Source: Symsagittifera roscoffensis (Eukaryota; Xenacoelomorpha; Acoela; Convolutidae). Taken from it: DNA of 64,000 nt. Numbering within the stretch: the first letter of the stretch is position 1; every line of letters begins with the position of its first letter. The notes beneath the pieces are model-generated. The model saw only the letters and a program-made list of their open reading frames with translations. It made no database searches and was not told the origin of the DNA. This document shows, piece by piece, positions 1 through 11,619 of the stretch. Location: the NCBI RefSeq assembly GCF_963678635.1, contig NC_087062.1, forward strand, positions 39,913,676-39,977,675, in the 5' to 3' direction. The translations under genes were made by a program, and so were the position numbers.

Positions 1-16
1 AGTAGCCTCAAAAGAT

Positions 17-640
17 TTGAAGAGAGTGTTATCCCGCATCAGCTTTGCAGCGAAAGGATTGAGTCTCAACCCCAACTCTATCCACAACGTTTTGAACCTT
101 GAATTTCTCATAGAAAAGGGAAAACTACGTAAAGCAAGAGACATCATCCTTTGGCACGACGTGTTAAGCAACAAAATTACCAACAACAGAGTGAACAATC
201 AGAAAGCAGAAAAAGTCCCGAATCTGATCAACACGCTCAGAAAACATACCTGACGAATTAAGGCGATTGTTTATTGCCAAAGAGAAAACGCGAAACACAA
301 TTTTGCAGAAATACGAACATTGAATACTCTAGTATTACCAGCTGGAAAGAAATTATTTTTAAGTCGCAAACAGAAAGAGTGGTAGTACCAATCAAACCTC
401 AGGAAAATACATCCCTCAACGAGATTGGAAATAAGGTTTTAGGAAACGATTCTTCAGCGGCTCACAAACCTTGAATCACTCGTCAAGAAATATTGTCCAC
501 TGATCAAAAAAAGAAAATCAAAGAATAAAAGCGAAAGAAAGACCAAGAGAAGCAGGCCTCAAAAAAAGAACAAGAAGAAGAATAAGAAGAAAAACCAGGA
601 AAAGTAAGGTTAAATTATCTTTTTTATAGATTTTACTCTG
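17..640 (+). pseudogene. LINE L0 5' ORF remnant (unrecognised product)
   Basis: Two open pieces (17-253 and 274-474) and a basic Lys/Arg-rich tail match the 5' ORF of L1, L2 and L4. The recognisable core reads ARDIILWHDVLSNKI. I do not know its function. It lies upstream of the PHD finger and may be a separate small ORF or the N-terminal part of ORF1. The frame is broken after 253 and again after 474. Confidence 0.55.
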
Positions 641-737
641 GAAGCTACCTGGGACTTAGTTGTTTCGGAGTGGCCTAGGTGAAGTCTGTAAAAATTAGTA
701 ACCGTATTAGGAGAATTTTAAACAAATCACAGGATAA

Positions 738-1693
738 TGATGCCTGGATTTGTGTTGATTGTTAAAAAAGAATTCAGAGTTCGGAGATCCAATGGATCAA
801 GTAATGGAATGCGATAACTGCGCCAAACATTTATGAGCAAAATGCTTACAAATGCTTTCGGCAGTTTACAAATTCATGTCTAAAAGTAAGGGCATATGGT
901 GTTGTGACACATGTACAGCTGAAGTAAAAAGCCTAATTAAGGGTGCAACCGCTCCAAAAACGAAGTAGGAGATAACTAAAATGAGGAACGACCTGGATAA
1001 GACTGTTGATTCCGTGAAGAGTCTAATGGAGGACTTTTACTACTTCATGAATGGAACGAAAGCCAAATCACAGTCAACATTGGGATCACACACAGTGAAA
1101 GTAATGACTGGAAAGTAGAGCCTCAGGTCACCAAACCCCTGAAAGACATAATTCTGGAAGCTGGAGCAGAACAAAAACGGGAAGAAGAAGAAGACTTAAG
1201 AAGAAACAAAAATCTTATTATACACAAAGCCTCTGAAAGCTAATCAAGGGACTCAAAAGAACTTTATAATGAACACATGCCAATAATCCAGCAACTATGC
1301 TCTAGCATAGAAATTGAACCAACTAAATTTAAAAACTGTACCCGACTAGGCAAAACCCCTGATCAAGAGACAAGAGCAAGGCCCCGCCCACTGAGAATCA
1401 CACTAGACACACCGGTGAAAGCAGAACTCATGATGAAAAACTTGACAACACTGAAGTTTGCCGAAGACAAAATCAGACAACTAAGAGTCACTGCTGATAG
1501 GAGCATGAAAGAGAGAGAAATTGTCCGTTTTCTAGTGCAACGGGCAAAAAACTTAACAGCAGACAAACCCGGGAAATTCATCCACATTGTCAGAGGGAAC
1601 AAGATCATCAGAGTAGAAAAACGAGAGATAGAAGTATTGCAAAGAACGACGCAGGAAACAGAGAACATTTTGAGTTCTGGTTCGGGAATGTAG
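738..1693 (+). pseudogene. LINE L0 ORF1 remnant: PHD finger + RRM-like domain
   Basis: The left part encodes the PHD-type zinc finger (MECDNCAKH then WCCDTC) but carries several breaks, including a short duplication near 770-785. The right part, 1277-1693, is open and encodes the RRM-like nucleic-acid-binding domain seen in L1-type and CR1 ORF1 proteins (CTRLGKTPDQE; RPLRITLD; LRVTADRSMKERE). ORF1 proteins of these families bind element RNA. The charged stretch before the RRM resembles a coiled coil. Inactive by its breaks. Confidence 0.7.
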
Positions 1694-2888
1694 ACACATT
1701 AACTCCTGATAAATTCATTGAACTACAAGTTCTCTTACAACAAGCAAATATGTTACCACACATCATTGCCCTAACTGAAGCGAAACCCAACGTTTTATTT
1801 TCGAAAGGACATCGATTACAAGGAAATAAAAGATGACTCTGGTTTTGAGGAACTGCAAGTATACAATCTACTGCTAACAAAGGGAGAAGTTGTGATAGCT
1901 TCAACCTATCGGAGCCCATCATCAAACCCCGAAAACAACTATAACCTTAACAACTTCTTAAGAAGCATTGGATCCAACCGTTCTAGATACATTGTACTAG
2001 AAGACATGAATTACAGAGATATAGATTGGCAATATATCAGCACGAGTCATGATGAGAACAGCAAGAAACATCAATTCATTGAAGCGATAAAAGATTCTTA
2101 TCTCAATCAACACATTGATAGACCAACGCGTGTGACCAAAAACAACGAACCATCTTTACTAGATCTCTTGCTAGCCGACAAAACTCTGGTACCAACTAGC
2201 ATAGAATACATCTCCCCGCTGGGTAAGGGTGATCACACACTGATCCAAGCAAAATTTGATCTGTGGACAACAAAGCGATGTAAAGAGAGACTGAATTACC
2301 ACAAATGGAGCTACGTGGAAGAATCGCAAACACTAGAGCAAAACAAGGAAAAATTTAAAAGACCTCTTGATTGTGCTGTTAAGAAATTCATCCCTAAAAT
2401 TAAAATTCGTATAAAGCAAAACAAAATGCCGATGAGACCCGAAGTGAGAGATGCATTTCGTGAAAAACAAAAAATTTGGAGAGACGTCAGGAGAGATAAG
2501 ACACAAGAAAATTATGATAAACACTTGAATGTTCAAAACAAAGTCAGGAAACTGTCGCGAAACTGTGTTCGAAAACATGAAGAAGATATATCAAAGAGCA
2601 TAAAACAGCAACCTAAAAAGTTTTGGAACTATAAAAACAAAAAATAAAATCACATGAGACGATAACTGCACTCAAAAGTAGCCATAATAATGGGGCAAAG
2701 ACCGACAAGGAGAAAGCGACTGCCCTGTCTGATTTCTTCAATTCAGTTTTCACCACAGAAACACCTGGCAGCTTGAATTTAATGGATCTCCAAGAGCAGC
2801 AAATATCAGATGATCTCGAAATCATAAAATCGCATGAGACGATACCTGCACACAAAAATAGCTGCACTCAGGACATCTCCGGAAACTA
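1680..2888 (+). pseudogene. LINE L0 ORF2 remnant: AP-type endonuclease
   Basis: Begins with GNVDTLTPDKF, the N-terminal part of an APE-like endonuclease, with a break near 1832. It continues open from 1892 to 2647 with ASTYRSPSS, EDMNYRDIDW, LLDLLLADK and GKGDHTL, the usual landmarks of the LINE endonuclease that nicks target DNA. Residues past 2400 enter the basic linker before reverse transcriptase. The copy then ends; no RT motif is present. Confidence 0.75.
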
Positions 2889-3385
2889 AAAATTGTTAAA
2901 ATGACAGTTCAGGAGTGTGACTCAGACCCTTCCGGTTTCTTCGATATCCTCTAAGAGACGCCTTCTTCACGACCAGGAGGGGTTGCTGTCTTCATCTTCA
3001 GCCTTCCCGATTCGTTCGATTCTTCCGGTAATGATTGTAGCAGCACAATTGTTAAAACTCGGAAAGCGTTTTCTCGTTTTCTCGATAACTGTCTCTGCTA
3101 ACGTTGTTTTTATCTCGCTCGTCGTGGTCTTGTTTCTTTTATCTAAAATGACGGTTCTGATTTTCGCTCTCTTTTTCAGTTTTGCGAAAAAATAGTCACG
3201 TTTCATGCACGTCCTTACCAAAATTTTGAAAGTAATTACTTCGATTCAAAATAATGCTTCCGGATTCATCCAATTAGACGATTAAACACAACAGTCCCAC
3301 TAAACCGTTAATTTTCTCGTCGAACTGCTCAAATAAAACTTCGTTTGCTGCTTTACAATTTTGGTCACTCGGATCGAATGTCACA
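2889..3385 (-). mobile_element. LTR fragment a, reverse orientation (S0)
   Basis: On the minus strand this reads from TGTGACATTCGATCC to about 2889. It is a diverged relative of the LTR at 24831-25340: both start TGTGACATTCGA, share the block around GATTGTAGCRGCACAAT in matching order, and end near TTTTAAC or TTTTAGAACC. The length (about 497 bp) fits the 505-510 bp of the other LTRs. It is a fossil; the left edge is uncertain by some tens of bases. Confidence 0.55.
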
Positions 3386-3949
3386 ATTTTTTCAATTTTC
3401 AATTTTCCGGAATATCTCGAATTGAATTAAACTAACATTAAACTCATTTTCAGAGTAAGAGAAACTATCATTCGACGGAAAGGATTGATCTATCTCTGAT
3501 AGATATGATGATTTCTTCTGCTGAAAAAAAACAATGCTTTTATGATAGAAAAGTAGCCCTGTTTTTAGGATTGACCTCGTGGTCTGGGGATCTTGCATAT
3601 AACTTAGTTAATTTGCGCCTTTTGGTCGATAGCTTTCAAATTGTGACTGTCTCCACTAACGTATTTTTCTGTCTCGCTCGTCGTGGTTCATGTTGTTGCC
3701 AGCGACAATGACGGTTCTGATTTTCGCTATTTCTCAGTTTTGCGAAAATATAAAAAGCTATGTGTCTTTCCTTTCGAACAAATCTTTGAGAAATAAGCAT
3801 GTTAACAAGGAACGATCCTTCCCAATCCGCTCATTTTGTCAAATTAGACCGTTAATCATCGAAACTTTTCTTTCGTACAGTTGAACTACTTTTAGTGAAA
3901 ACTTGTTTCGACGAACCTTTTTCTGGCGGCATTCTGGTGGAATGGCACA
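3386..3949 (-). mobile_element. LTR fragment b, reverse orientation (S0)
   Basis: The minus-strand end reads TGTGCCATTCCACCAGAATG, close to the LTR start at 24831 (TGTGACATTCGACCAGAATG). The block at 3712-3770 repeats the block at 3150-3210 of fragment a, including a TATA-like AATATAAAAAG (plus-strand reading). This gives two partial LTRs in tandem, about 564 bp apart. The left edge is not resolved and may lie nearer 3500. Confidence 0.5.
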
Positions 3950-4452
3950 GGTCGTTTATTCATATTCATTCTTTTTTTGAGCAGCGACAACTCTATAGGA
4001 TCCATTAGAGCCGACCAGACGGTTTGATGCTCGTTTCATGGGCTGTTGTGGTAGATGTTGCGGTAGGTAATGATAGTAGACTCCCTAACACTCAGTAGTA
4101 TTAGTGAGGGGGCGGTTTTAAACCCTGGTACGGCTGCCGCTAAGTACGAAGCCTAAATATTGTGATAGATATCTTTTTCAACCATTAGCTTTTGAGATTC
4201 AGGGAGCGTTTGGCCCCTGCGCGGAACTTTTTTTTAGCAAGCTTTGTAAGAATCTAAGCATAGGCACGGAAGAACCCAGGGCAGGCAGCTGTTTAAAACA
4301 GAGTCCCTGGCAATAGGGATCGCGAACGCTGTGTGCGTATTACTCGGAACAATAAATGAAAAAACATTTTTTGTGGAATGTTATTTATAATACATAATTT
4401 ACTGTTTTTTTCTCGTGTTGAGTTACCTGTTCTTATCTCATTAACATTACCT

Positions 4453-5121
4453 CGTATCGAGTTTAGTTTTAACCACATCAACTCTCATCATCTCTTTTTC
4501 AACATTATGACTTCCATATCTAGAAAATTCCGAGATTTTTGTCTGGAAAATGTGGTGAAGGGACTCCTGACTGTAACCTCGGTTACTATGATACTTTTGG
4601 CCTTATTAGTTATATTTAAGATATGTATTGTAAAAAATTAATTCATCTCATAATTCTATTAATTCTTGTCCTAAGTTAAAAAAAACTTCTCATTTCTGAT
4701 AGAGCAGCGAGAAGTGAAACCCGATTCTTCACTTGTCCTATGCCACCATTATCTTAAAGTTTTTGATGCGTGATTTTTGCCGTGAGGTAAAGGAAGTGAA
4801 CTTCCCCAAAATAATGTCTAAATGTCACCCCAGTAAGATGCATTTGCCATGTCCAGCAAGACAATTCTAATCGACTATAGTAACCCGTATCGAGTTAAAT
4901 TTTAAACACATCAACACTAATCATCTCCTTTATATTATCATTTTCATATCTAGAAAATTTCCAGGTATTTGAGTAGAATATGTGATGAAGGGACTCCTGA
5001 CTGTAACCTCCGTTACTATGATACCTAATTGTTGTGCTAAATTTATTAAATAGATTTGTCCATTTCAATTTCACATACCGCGTAGTTTCAGAATAGAGGA
5101 CCAAATCAATCGAAAAACATC
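4453..5121 (+). repeat. Two 433-bp monomers upstream of LINE L1
   Basis: CGTATCGAGTT at 4453 recurs at 4886, followed in both by ACATCAAC..TCATCTC, TATCTAGAAAATT and GGGACTCCTGACTGTAACC. The second unit leads straight into the LINE 5' ORF. Tandem 5' monomers driving transcription are known in some LINEs (mouse L1), so these may be remnants of the LINE promoter; this is inference. S1, S2 and S3 hold the same arrangement. Confidence 0.6.
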
Positions 5122-5166
5122 ATTAACAAGTTCCATGCCTCTAGCTTCGTGGGTGAAGAGTGTTGA

Positions 5167-5830
5167 TTGTTAATGGTGTTTATAATTAGAGCCAGCTCCC
5201 TGAAAGCCGCAACCGAAGTAGCCTCAAAAGATTTGAAGAGAGCGTTATCCCGCATCAGCTTTGCAGCTAAAGGATTGATTCTCAACCCCAACTCTGTCCA
5301 CAACGTTTTGAACCTTGAATTTTTCATAGAAAAAGGAAAACTACGTAGAGCAAGAGACATCATCCTTTGGCACGACGTGTTAAATAACAAAATTACCAAC
5401 AACAGAGTGAACGATCAGAAAGCAGAAAAAGTCCCGAATCTGATCAACACGCTCAGAAAACATACCTGACGAATTAAGTCGATTATTTATTGCCAAAGAG
5501 AAAACGCGAAACACAATTTTGCAGAATTAGGAACGTTGAACTCTCTAGTAATACCAGCTGGAAAGAAATTATTTTTAAGTCGCAAACAGAAGAATTGGTA
5601 GTACCAATCAAACCTCAGGAAAATACATCCCTCAACGAGATTGGAAATAAGGTTTTAGGAAACGATTCTTCAGCGGCTCACAAACCTTGAATCACCCGTC
5701 AAGAAATATTGTCCACTGATCAAAAAAAGAAAATCAAAGAATAGAAGCGAAAGAAAGACCAAGAGAAGCAGGCCTCAAAAAAAGAACAAGAAGGACAATA
5801 AGAAGACAACCAGAAAAAGTAAGGTTAGAG
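5167..5830 (+). pseudogene. LINE L1 5' ORF remnant (unrecognised product)
   Basis: Open pieces 5167-5469 (100 codons from the first Met) and 5490-5690, then a Lys/Arg-rich tail to about 5830. The core is AAKGLILNPNSVHNVLN followed by ARDIILWHDVLNN. The reading frame passes a stop at 5467 and shifts. No domain recognised; the conserved WHDV motif and basic tail recur in every copy that reaches this far (L0, L1, L2, L4). Confidence 0.55.
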
Positions 5831-5929
5831 TATCTTTTTCATAGATTTTACTCTGGAAGCTACCTGGGACTTAGTTGTTTCGGAGTGGCCTAGGTGAAGT
5901 CTGAAAAAATTAGTAACCATACTAGGAGA

Positions 5930-6911
5930 ATTATAAGCAAATCACAGGCTGATGATGCCTGGATTTGTGTTGATTGTTGAAAAAGAATTCGGAGATCCAA
6001 TGGATCAAGTAATGGAATGCGATAACTGCGCCAAACATTTATGTGCAAAATTCTTAAAAATGCTTTCGGCAGTTTACAAATTCATTCCTAAAAGTAAGAG
6101 CATATGGTGTTGTGACACATGTACAGCCGAAGTAAAAAGACTAATTAAGGGTGCAACCGCTCCAAAAACGAATCAGGAGTCAACTAAAATGAGGAACGAC
6201 CTGGATAAGACTGTTGATTCCGTGAAGAGTCTAATGGAGGACTTTTACTACTTCATGAATGGAACGAAATCCAAATCACAGCTAACATTGGGATCAAGCA
6301 CAGTGAAAGATAATGCCTGGAAAGTAGAGCCTCAGGTCAACAAACCCCTGAAAGACATAATTCTGGAAGCTGGAGCAGAAAAAAAACGTGAAGAAGAAGA
6401 AGAATTAAGAAGAAAGAAGAATCTTATTATACACAAAGCCTCTGAAGGCTAGTCAAGGGACTCAAAAGAACTTTATAATGAAGACATGCTAATATTACAG
6501 CAACTATGCTCTAGCATAGAAATTGAACCAACTAAAGTTAAAAACTGTACCCGACTAGGCAAAACCCCTGATCAAGAGACAAGAGCAAGGCCCCGCCCAC
6601 TGAGAATCACACTAGACTCACCGGTGGAAGCAGAACTCATGATGAAAAACTTGACAACACTGAAGTTTGCCGAAGACAAAATCAGACAACTAAGAGTCAC
6701 TGCTGATAGGAGCATGAAAGAGAGAGAAAATGTCCGTTTTCTAGTGCAACGGGCAAAAAACTTAACAGCAGACGAACCCGGGAACTTCATCATCATTGTC
6801 AGAGGGAACAAGATCATCAGAGTAGAAAAACGAGAGATAGAAGTATTGCAAAGAACAACGCAGGAAACAGAGGACATTTTGAGTTCTTGTTCGGGAATGT
6901 GGACACATTAA
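5930..6911 (+). pseudogene. LINE L1 ORF1 remnant: PHD finger, coiled coil, RRM-like
   Basis: The PHD finger starts at about 5950 with DDAWICVDC, breaks, and resumes in the open piece 5952-6452 with MECDNCAKHLC and IWCCDTC (C4HC3 pattern; one Cys of the L4 version, in AKCLK, is Phe here). A charged Glu/Arg-rich segment then precedes the RRM-like domain (6486-6911: CTRLGKTPDQE, LRITLDSP, NLTADEPGNF). A stop at 6450 separates the parts. Such ORF1 proteins chaperone LINE RNA. Confidence 0.7.
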
Positions 6912-8459
6912 CTCCTGATAAATTCATTGAACTACAAGTTCTCTTACAACAAGCAAATATGTTACCACACATCATTTCCCTAACTGAAGCGAAACCCAAC
7001 GTTTTTTTTACGAAAGGACATCAATTACAAGGAAATAAAAGATGACTCTGGTTTTGAGGAACTGCAAGTATACAATCTACTGCTAACAAAGAGAGAAGTT
7101 GTGATAGCTTCAACCTATCGGGGCCCATCATCAACCCCCAAAAACAACTACAACCTTAACTACTTCTTAAGAAGCATTGGATCCAACCGTTCTAGATACA
7201 TTGTACTAGGAGACATGAATTACAGAGATATAGATTGGCAATATATCAGCACGAGTCATGACGAGAACAGCAAGGAACATCAATTCATTGAAGCGGTAAA
7301 AGATTCTTATCTCAATCAACACATTGATAGACCAACGCGTTTGACCAAAAACAACCAACCATCTTTCCTAGATCTCATGCTAGCCGACAAAACCCTGGTA
7401 CCAATTAGCATAGAATCCATCTCCCCGCTGGGTAAGGGTGATCACACACTGATCCAAGCAAAAATTGATCTGTGGACAACAAAGCGATGCAAAGAGAGAC
7501 ATAATTACAACAAAGGGAGCTACGTGGAAGAATCGCAAACACTAGAGCAAAACTAGGAAAAATTTAAAAGCACTCTTGATTGTGCTGTTAAGAAATTCAT
7601 CCCTAAAATTAAAATTCGTATAAAGCAAAACAAAATGCCGATGAGACCCGAAGTGAAAAATGCATTTCGTGAAAAACAAAAAATTTGGAGAGATGTCAGG
7701 AGAGATAAGACATAAGAAAAATATGAAAAATACTTGAAGGTTCAAAACAAAGTCAGGAACCTGTCGCGGAACTGTGTTCGAATACATGAAGAAGATATAT
7801 CAAAGAGCATAAAACAGCAAAATAATGGAAAAAGTGATAAGAAGACACCTGTTTGACTTCTTGAGACAAAATAACATCTTATCAGACAAACAGTATGGTT
7901 TCTTACCAGGTCGATCAACGACTCTCCAGTTATTAAAAGCGCTCGACGAGTGGACTGTGGATGAGGTAGACATATGTACATTGACTTCCAAAAAGGCTTT
8001 TGATAGCGTTCCCCATAAAACACTATTGAACACAATATCAAAATATGAGATCAAAGGGAAAACTTTAAACTGGATCACAGCATTCTTAATGGATAGGAAG
8101 CAACGGGTAGTGGTAAACGAAAGTTTTTCGGAGTGGGCACCAGTTGTCAGCTGAGTCCCACAATGATCTGCCCTGGGACCAATACTTTTTTTTGCTATAC
8201 ATCAACTCGATGACGGATGGCATTACATCCCCTACGCTTCTATACGCAGATGACGCCAAAATATTCAGCTCAATTACTGATGAGACTCAAGAGGAAAAAC
8301 TACAATTTGACCTGAATGAAATTTCCCAATGGGTTGAAAGCAGTTTAATGAAGTTCAATCTGACAAAATGTCATACACTCTTCCTAACGGGAAGAACAAA
8401 ACAATCTTAACGGAATTATACCTTAAATGGCGGAAAACAACTAAGCAAAGTTGAATCAG
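6880..8459 (+). pseudogene. LINE L1 ORF2 remnant: endonuclease + reverse transcriptase
   Basis: Endonuclease: GNVDTLTPDKF near 6893, then open 7101-7556 with STYRGPSS, LGDMNYRDIDW and GKGDHTL. The linker and the first RT blocks are deleted. RT resumes at 7825 (KQYGFLPGRSTTLQLLKAL, then SKKAFDSVPHKTLL) and 8144-8410 (SPTLLYADDAKIF, the YADD catalytic box, then LTKCHTLFLTGR). At least four breaks. The thumb and C-terminus are missing because an LTR starts at 8460. Confidence 0.8.
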
Positions 8460-9197
8460 TGTGACATTCGACCAGAATGTACGAAAATGCAGTTTCGCAA
8501 TCGAAATTTTATCGATCTGAAAAAGGGACATCTAACCTGGAAGATCGACGGTTTTAATGGATGAGCAGCGTTATTTGAACGATTAGAAGAATCGGGAAGG
8601 TTGGTCTTAACTGACATGCTAAATTTTAAAATTTCAATTTGGAGCGACACGTAACCTTTTTATATTTCGCACACACTGAAACGGCGAAACAGAACAACAT
8701 TAGTTGCAGTGAAAATAACTACGAGAAAACTACAACAGATTGAATCTGTGATTGGAATTTGTCAGGAACCATTCCGAGTTGTAATGATTGTGCCGCTACA
8801 ATCGTTGCAACGTAGAACCCGAGAAAAGGGAAGGGTGTTAAGACGGAAAGCAGTAACGTTTTGTCGACCCGATGTTAGGAAAAACACCAAAAGAACTGGC
8901 TTTGGCAGAGACGGTGAAAAGCATATAGAGCTGTGTTTAGACGCTAGCCAGTCGTTTTAGAACCTGGCTCTATTTACCGTCGATATGTACCTCCGGGCGA
9001 ATGTTACATAGATATTTTCATAGCGCTCCCGGGTGTTTTTTTTAACATCATGACCAGCAGAACCGTTAACGAGCACTCCGCGCCGAGCGGATGCTCAAAA
9101 CAACGCCCTGACCACCGGGGCGGAAGGGTATTTTGGAACGAACGCAGAAGCCTTCCGCATTCCCGTGAATAGCTTTTTAACCTAGTTAAGACCGAAA
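8460..9197 (+). mobile_element. 5' LTR + start of leader, truncated (after L1)
   Basis: LTR 8460-8964 (TGTGACATTCG to TTTTAGAACC, 505 bp) is followed by TGGCTCTATTTACC in the PBS position and leader sequence to 9197. It is collinear with 24831-25560, the 5' end of the older gypsy element, and shares its exact junction with the LINE. At 9197 it switches abruptly into a short LINE fragment identical to 18624 onwards. Fossil fragment. Confidence 0.7.
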
Positions 9198-11574
9198 ATT
9201 GTCGCGGAACTTTATTCGAATACATGAAGAAGATAAATCAAAGAGCATAAAACAGCAACCTAAAAATTTTGGAACTATGTAAACAAAAAATAAAATCACA
9301 TGAGACGATACCTGCACTCAAAGTTAGCTGCATTCAGGACATCTCCGGAAACTAAAATTTGTTAAAACGACAGTTCAGGAGTGTGACTCAGAGCCTTCCG
9401 GTTTCTTCGATATCCTCTAAGAGACGCCTTCTTCACGACCAGGAGGGGTTGCTGTCTTCATCTTCAGCCTTCCCGATTCGTTCGATTCTTCCGGTAATGA
9501 TTGTAGCAGCACAATTGTTAAAACTCGGAAAGCGTTTTCTCGTTTTCTCGATAACTGTCTCTGCTAACGTTGTTTTTATCTCGCTCGTCGTGGTCTTGTT
9601 TCTTTTATCTAAAATGACGGTTCTGATTTTCGCTCTCTTTTTCAGTTTTGCGAAAAAATAGTCACGTTTCATGCACGTCCTTACCAAAATTTTGAAAGTA
9701 ATTACTTCGATTCAAAATAATGCTTCCGGATTCATCCAATTAGACGATTAAACACAGTAGTCCCACTAAACCGTTAATTTTCTCGTCGAACTGCTCAAAT
9801 AAAACTTCGTTTGCTGCTTTACAATTTTGGTCACTCGGATCGAATGTCACAATTTTTTCAATTTTCAATTTTCCGGAATATCTCGAATTGAATTAAACTA
9901 ACATTAAACTCATTTTCAGAGTAAGAGAAACTATCATTCGACGGAAAGGATTGATCTATCTCTGATAGATATGATGATTTCTTCTGCTGAAAAAAAACAA
10001 TGCTTTTATGATAGAAAAGTAGCCCTGTTTTTAGGATTGACCTCGTGGTCTGGGGATCTTGCATATAACTTAGTTAATTTGCGCCTTTTGGTCGATAGCT
10101 TTCAAATTGTGACTGTCTCCACTAACGTAGTTTTCTGTCTCGCTCGTCGTGGTTCATGTTGTTGCCAGCGACAATGACGGTTCTGATTTTCGCTATTTCT
10201 CAGTTTTGCGAAAATATAAAAAGCTATGTGTCTTTCCTTTCGAACAAATCTTTGAGAAATAAGCATGTTAACAAGGAACGATCCTTCCCAATCCGCTCAT
10301 TTTGTCAAATTAGACCGTTAATCATCGAAACTTTTCTTTCGTACAGTTGAACTACTTTTAGTGAAAACTTGTTTCGACGAACCTTTTTCTGGCGGCATTC
10401 TGGTGGAATGGCACAGGTCGTTTATTCATATTCATTCTTTTTTTGAGCAGCGACAACTCTATAGGATCCATTAGAGCCGACCAGACGGTTTGATGCTCGT
10501 TTCATGGGCTGTTGTGGTAGATGTTGCGGTAGGTAATGATAGTAGACTCCCTAACACTCAGTAGTATTAGTGAGGGGGCGGTTTTAAACCCTGGTACGGC
10601 TGCCGCTAAGTACGAAGCCTAAATATTGTGATAGATATCTTTTTCAACCATTAGCTTTTGAGATTCAGGGAGCGTTTGGCCCCTGCGCGGAACTTTTTTT
10701 TAGCAAGCTTTGTAAGAATCTAAGCATAGGCACGGAAGAACCCAGGGCAGGCAGCTGTTTAAAACAGAGTCCCTGGCAATAGGGATCGCGAACGCTGTGT
10801 GCGTATTACTCGGAACAATAAATGAAAAAACATTTTTTGTGGAATGTTATTTATAATACATAATTTACTGTTTTTTTTCTCGTGTTGAGTTACCTGTTCT
10901 TATCTCAGTAACGTTACCTCGTATCGAGTTTAGTTTTAACCACATCAACTCTCATCATCTCTTTTTCAACATTATGACTTCCATATCTAGAAAATTCCGA
11001 GATTTTTGTCTAGAAAATGTGATGTGGGACTCCGGACTGTAACCTCGCTTACTATCATACTTTTGGCCTTATTAGTTATATTTAAGATATGTATCCTAAA
11101 TAAATAATTCATCTCATAATTCTTCTTAATTCTTCTCCTAAATAAAAAAAAACTTCTCATTTCCGATAGAGCAGTGAGAACGGAAACCCGATTCTTCACT
11201 TGTCCTAAACCACCACTATCTTAAAGTCTTTGATGCGTGGTTTTTGCTGTGAGGTAAAGGTAGTGAACTTCCCCAAAAAAATATCTAAATGTCATCCCAG
11301 TAAAATGCATTTGCCATGTCCTGCAAGACAATTTTAATCGACTATAGTAACCCGTATCGAGTTTAATTTTAAACAAATCAACACTAATCATCTCCTTTAT
11401 ATTATCATTTTCTTATCTCTTGACTGTATGAAGGGACTCTTGACTGTAACCTCCGTTACTATGATACCTAATTGTTGTGATAAACGTATTAAATAGATTT
11501 GTCCATTTCAATTTCACATACCGCGTAATTTCAGATAAATTGAGCCAGAGGACCGAAATCAATCGAAAAACATC
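9198..11574. repeat. Spacer S1, mosaic of S3-like and S0-like sequence
   Basis: Starts with about 155 bp of LINE ORF2 sequence identical to L3 (18624-18780), then the two reverse LTR pieces (ends at 9851 and 10415), unassigned sequence, and the 433-bp monomers. From about 9460 to 10840 it is nearly identical to S0. From about 10860 to 11632 it is identical by eye to S3 (20313-21085) and clearly different from S0. The switch point lies at 10840-10870. No gene seen. Confidence 0.75.
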
Positions 11575-11619
11575 ATTAACAAGTTCCACGCCTCTAGCTT
11601 CGTGGGTGAAGAGTGTTGA

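Larger units (their letters stand above)
1..2888 (+). mobile_element. LINE copy L0, CR1/L2-like, broken; left end outside window
   Basis: Non-LTR retrotransposon fragment holding the 5' ORF (from its inner part), ORF1 (PHD finger, charged stretch, RRM-like domain) and the endonuclease part of ORF2. It stops at about 2888, before reverse transcriptase, where it joins spacer S0. Near the right end it has a short repeat: the stretch coding KSHET occurs around 2650 and again around 2830. Frames are interrupted by stops and indels throughout, so it is not functional. The clade call rests on the PHD plus RRM ORF1 and on the ORF2 motifs YRSPSS, GDMN (EDMN here) and GKGDH, which match CR1/Jockey-superfamily elements. 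Confidence 0.8.
2889..5121. repeat. Spacer S0 (reverse LTR pieces + 433-bp monomers)
   Basis: Noncoding spacer joining L0 to L1. Left to right it contains a reverse-oriented LTR-like piece ending in TGTCACA (3385), a second such piece ending in GGCACA (3949), about 500 bp I cannot assign (3950-4452), and two related monomers of 433 bp that run into the LINE. Short open frames occur here and recur in S1 and S3, but only because the spacers are near copies. Confidence 0.75.
5122..8459 (+). mobile_element. LINE copy L1, CR1/L2-like, broken
   Basis: Holds the 5' ORF, ORF1 (PHD, RRM) and ORF2 (endonuclease, reverse transcriptase). It is almost identical to L2 (I see about six single differences over 4.07 kb, counting the attached LTR piece). 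Compared with L4 it lacks about 460 bp between endonuclease and reverse transcriptase (join near 7820, with GCAA-type microhomology). The 3' part of reverse transcriptase is cut at 8459 by an LTR, at the same base as in L2 and L4, so these copies descend from one interrupted LINE. Confidence 0.85.

Noticed and set aside
2917-3884. Small open frames in the spacers that recur in S1 and S3
   Set aside because: They fall within reverse LTR pieces, and recur only because the spacers are near copies; no known domain.
3950-4452. Structured noncoding RNA in the spacer (GC-rich hairpin-like stretch near 4020-4320)
   Set aside because: It has short inverted strings such as CAGGCAGCTG and recurs in S1 and S3, but no match to a known RNA family and no compensatory changes that I could see.
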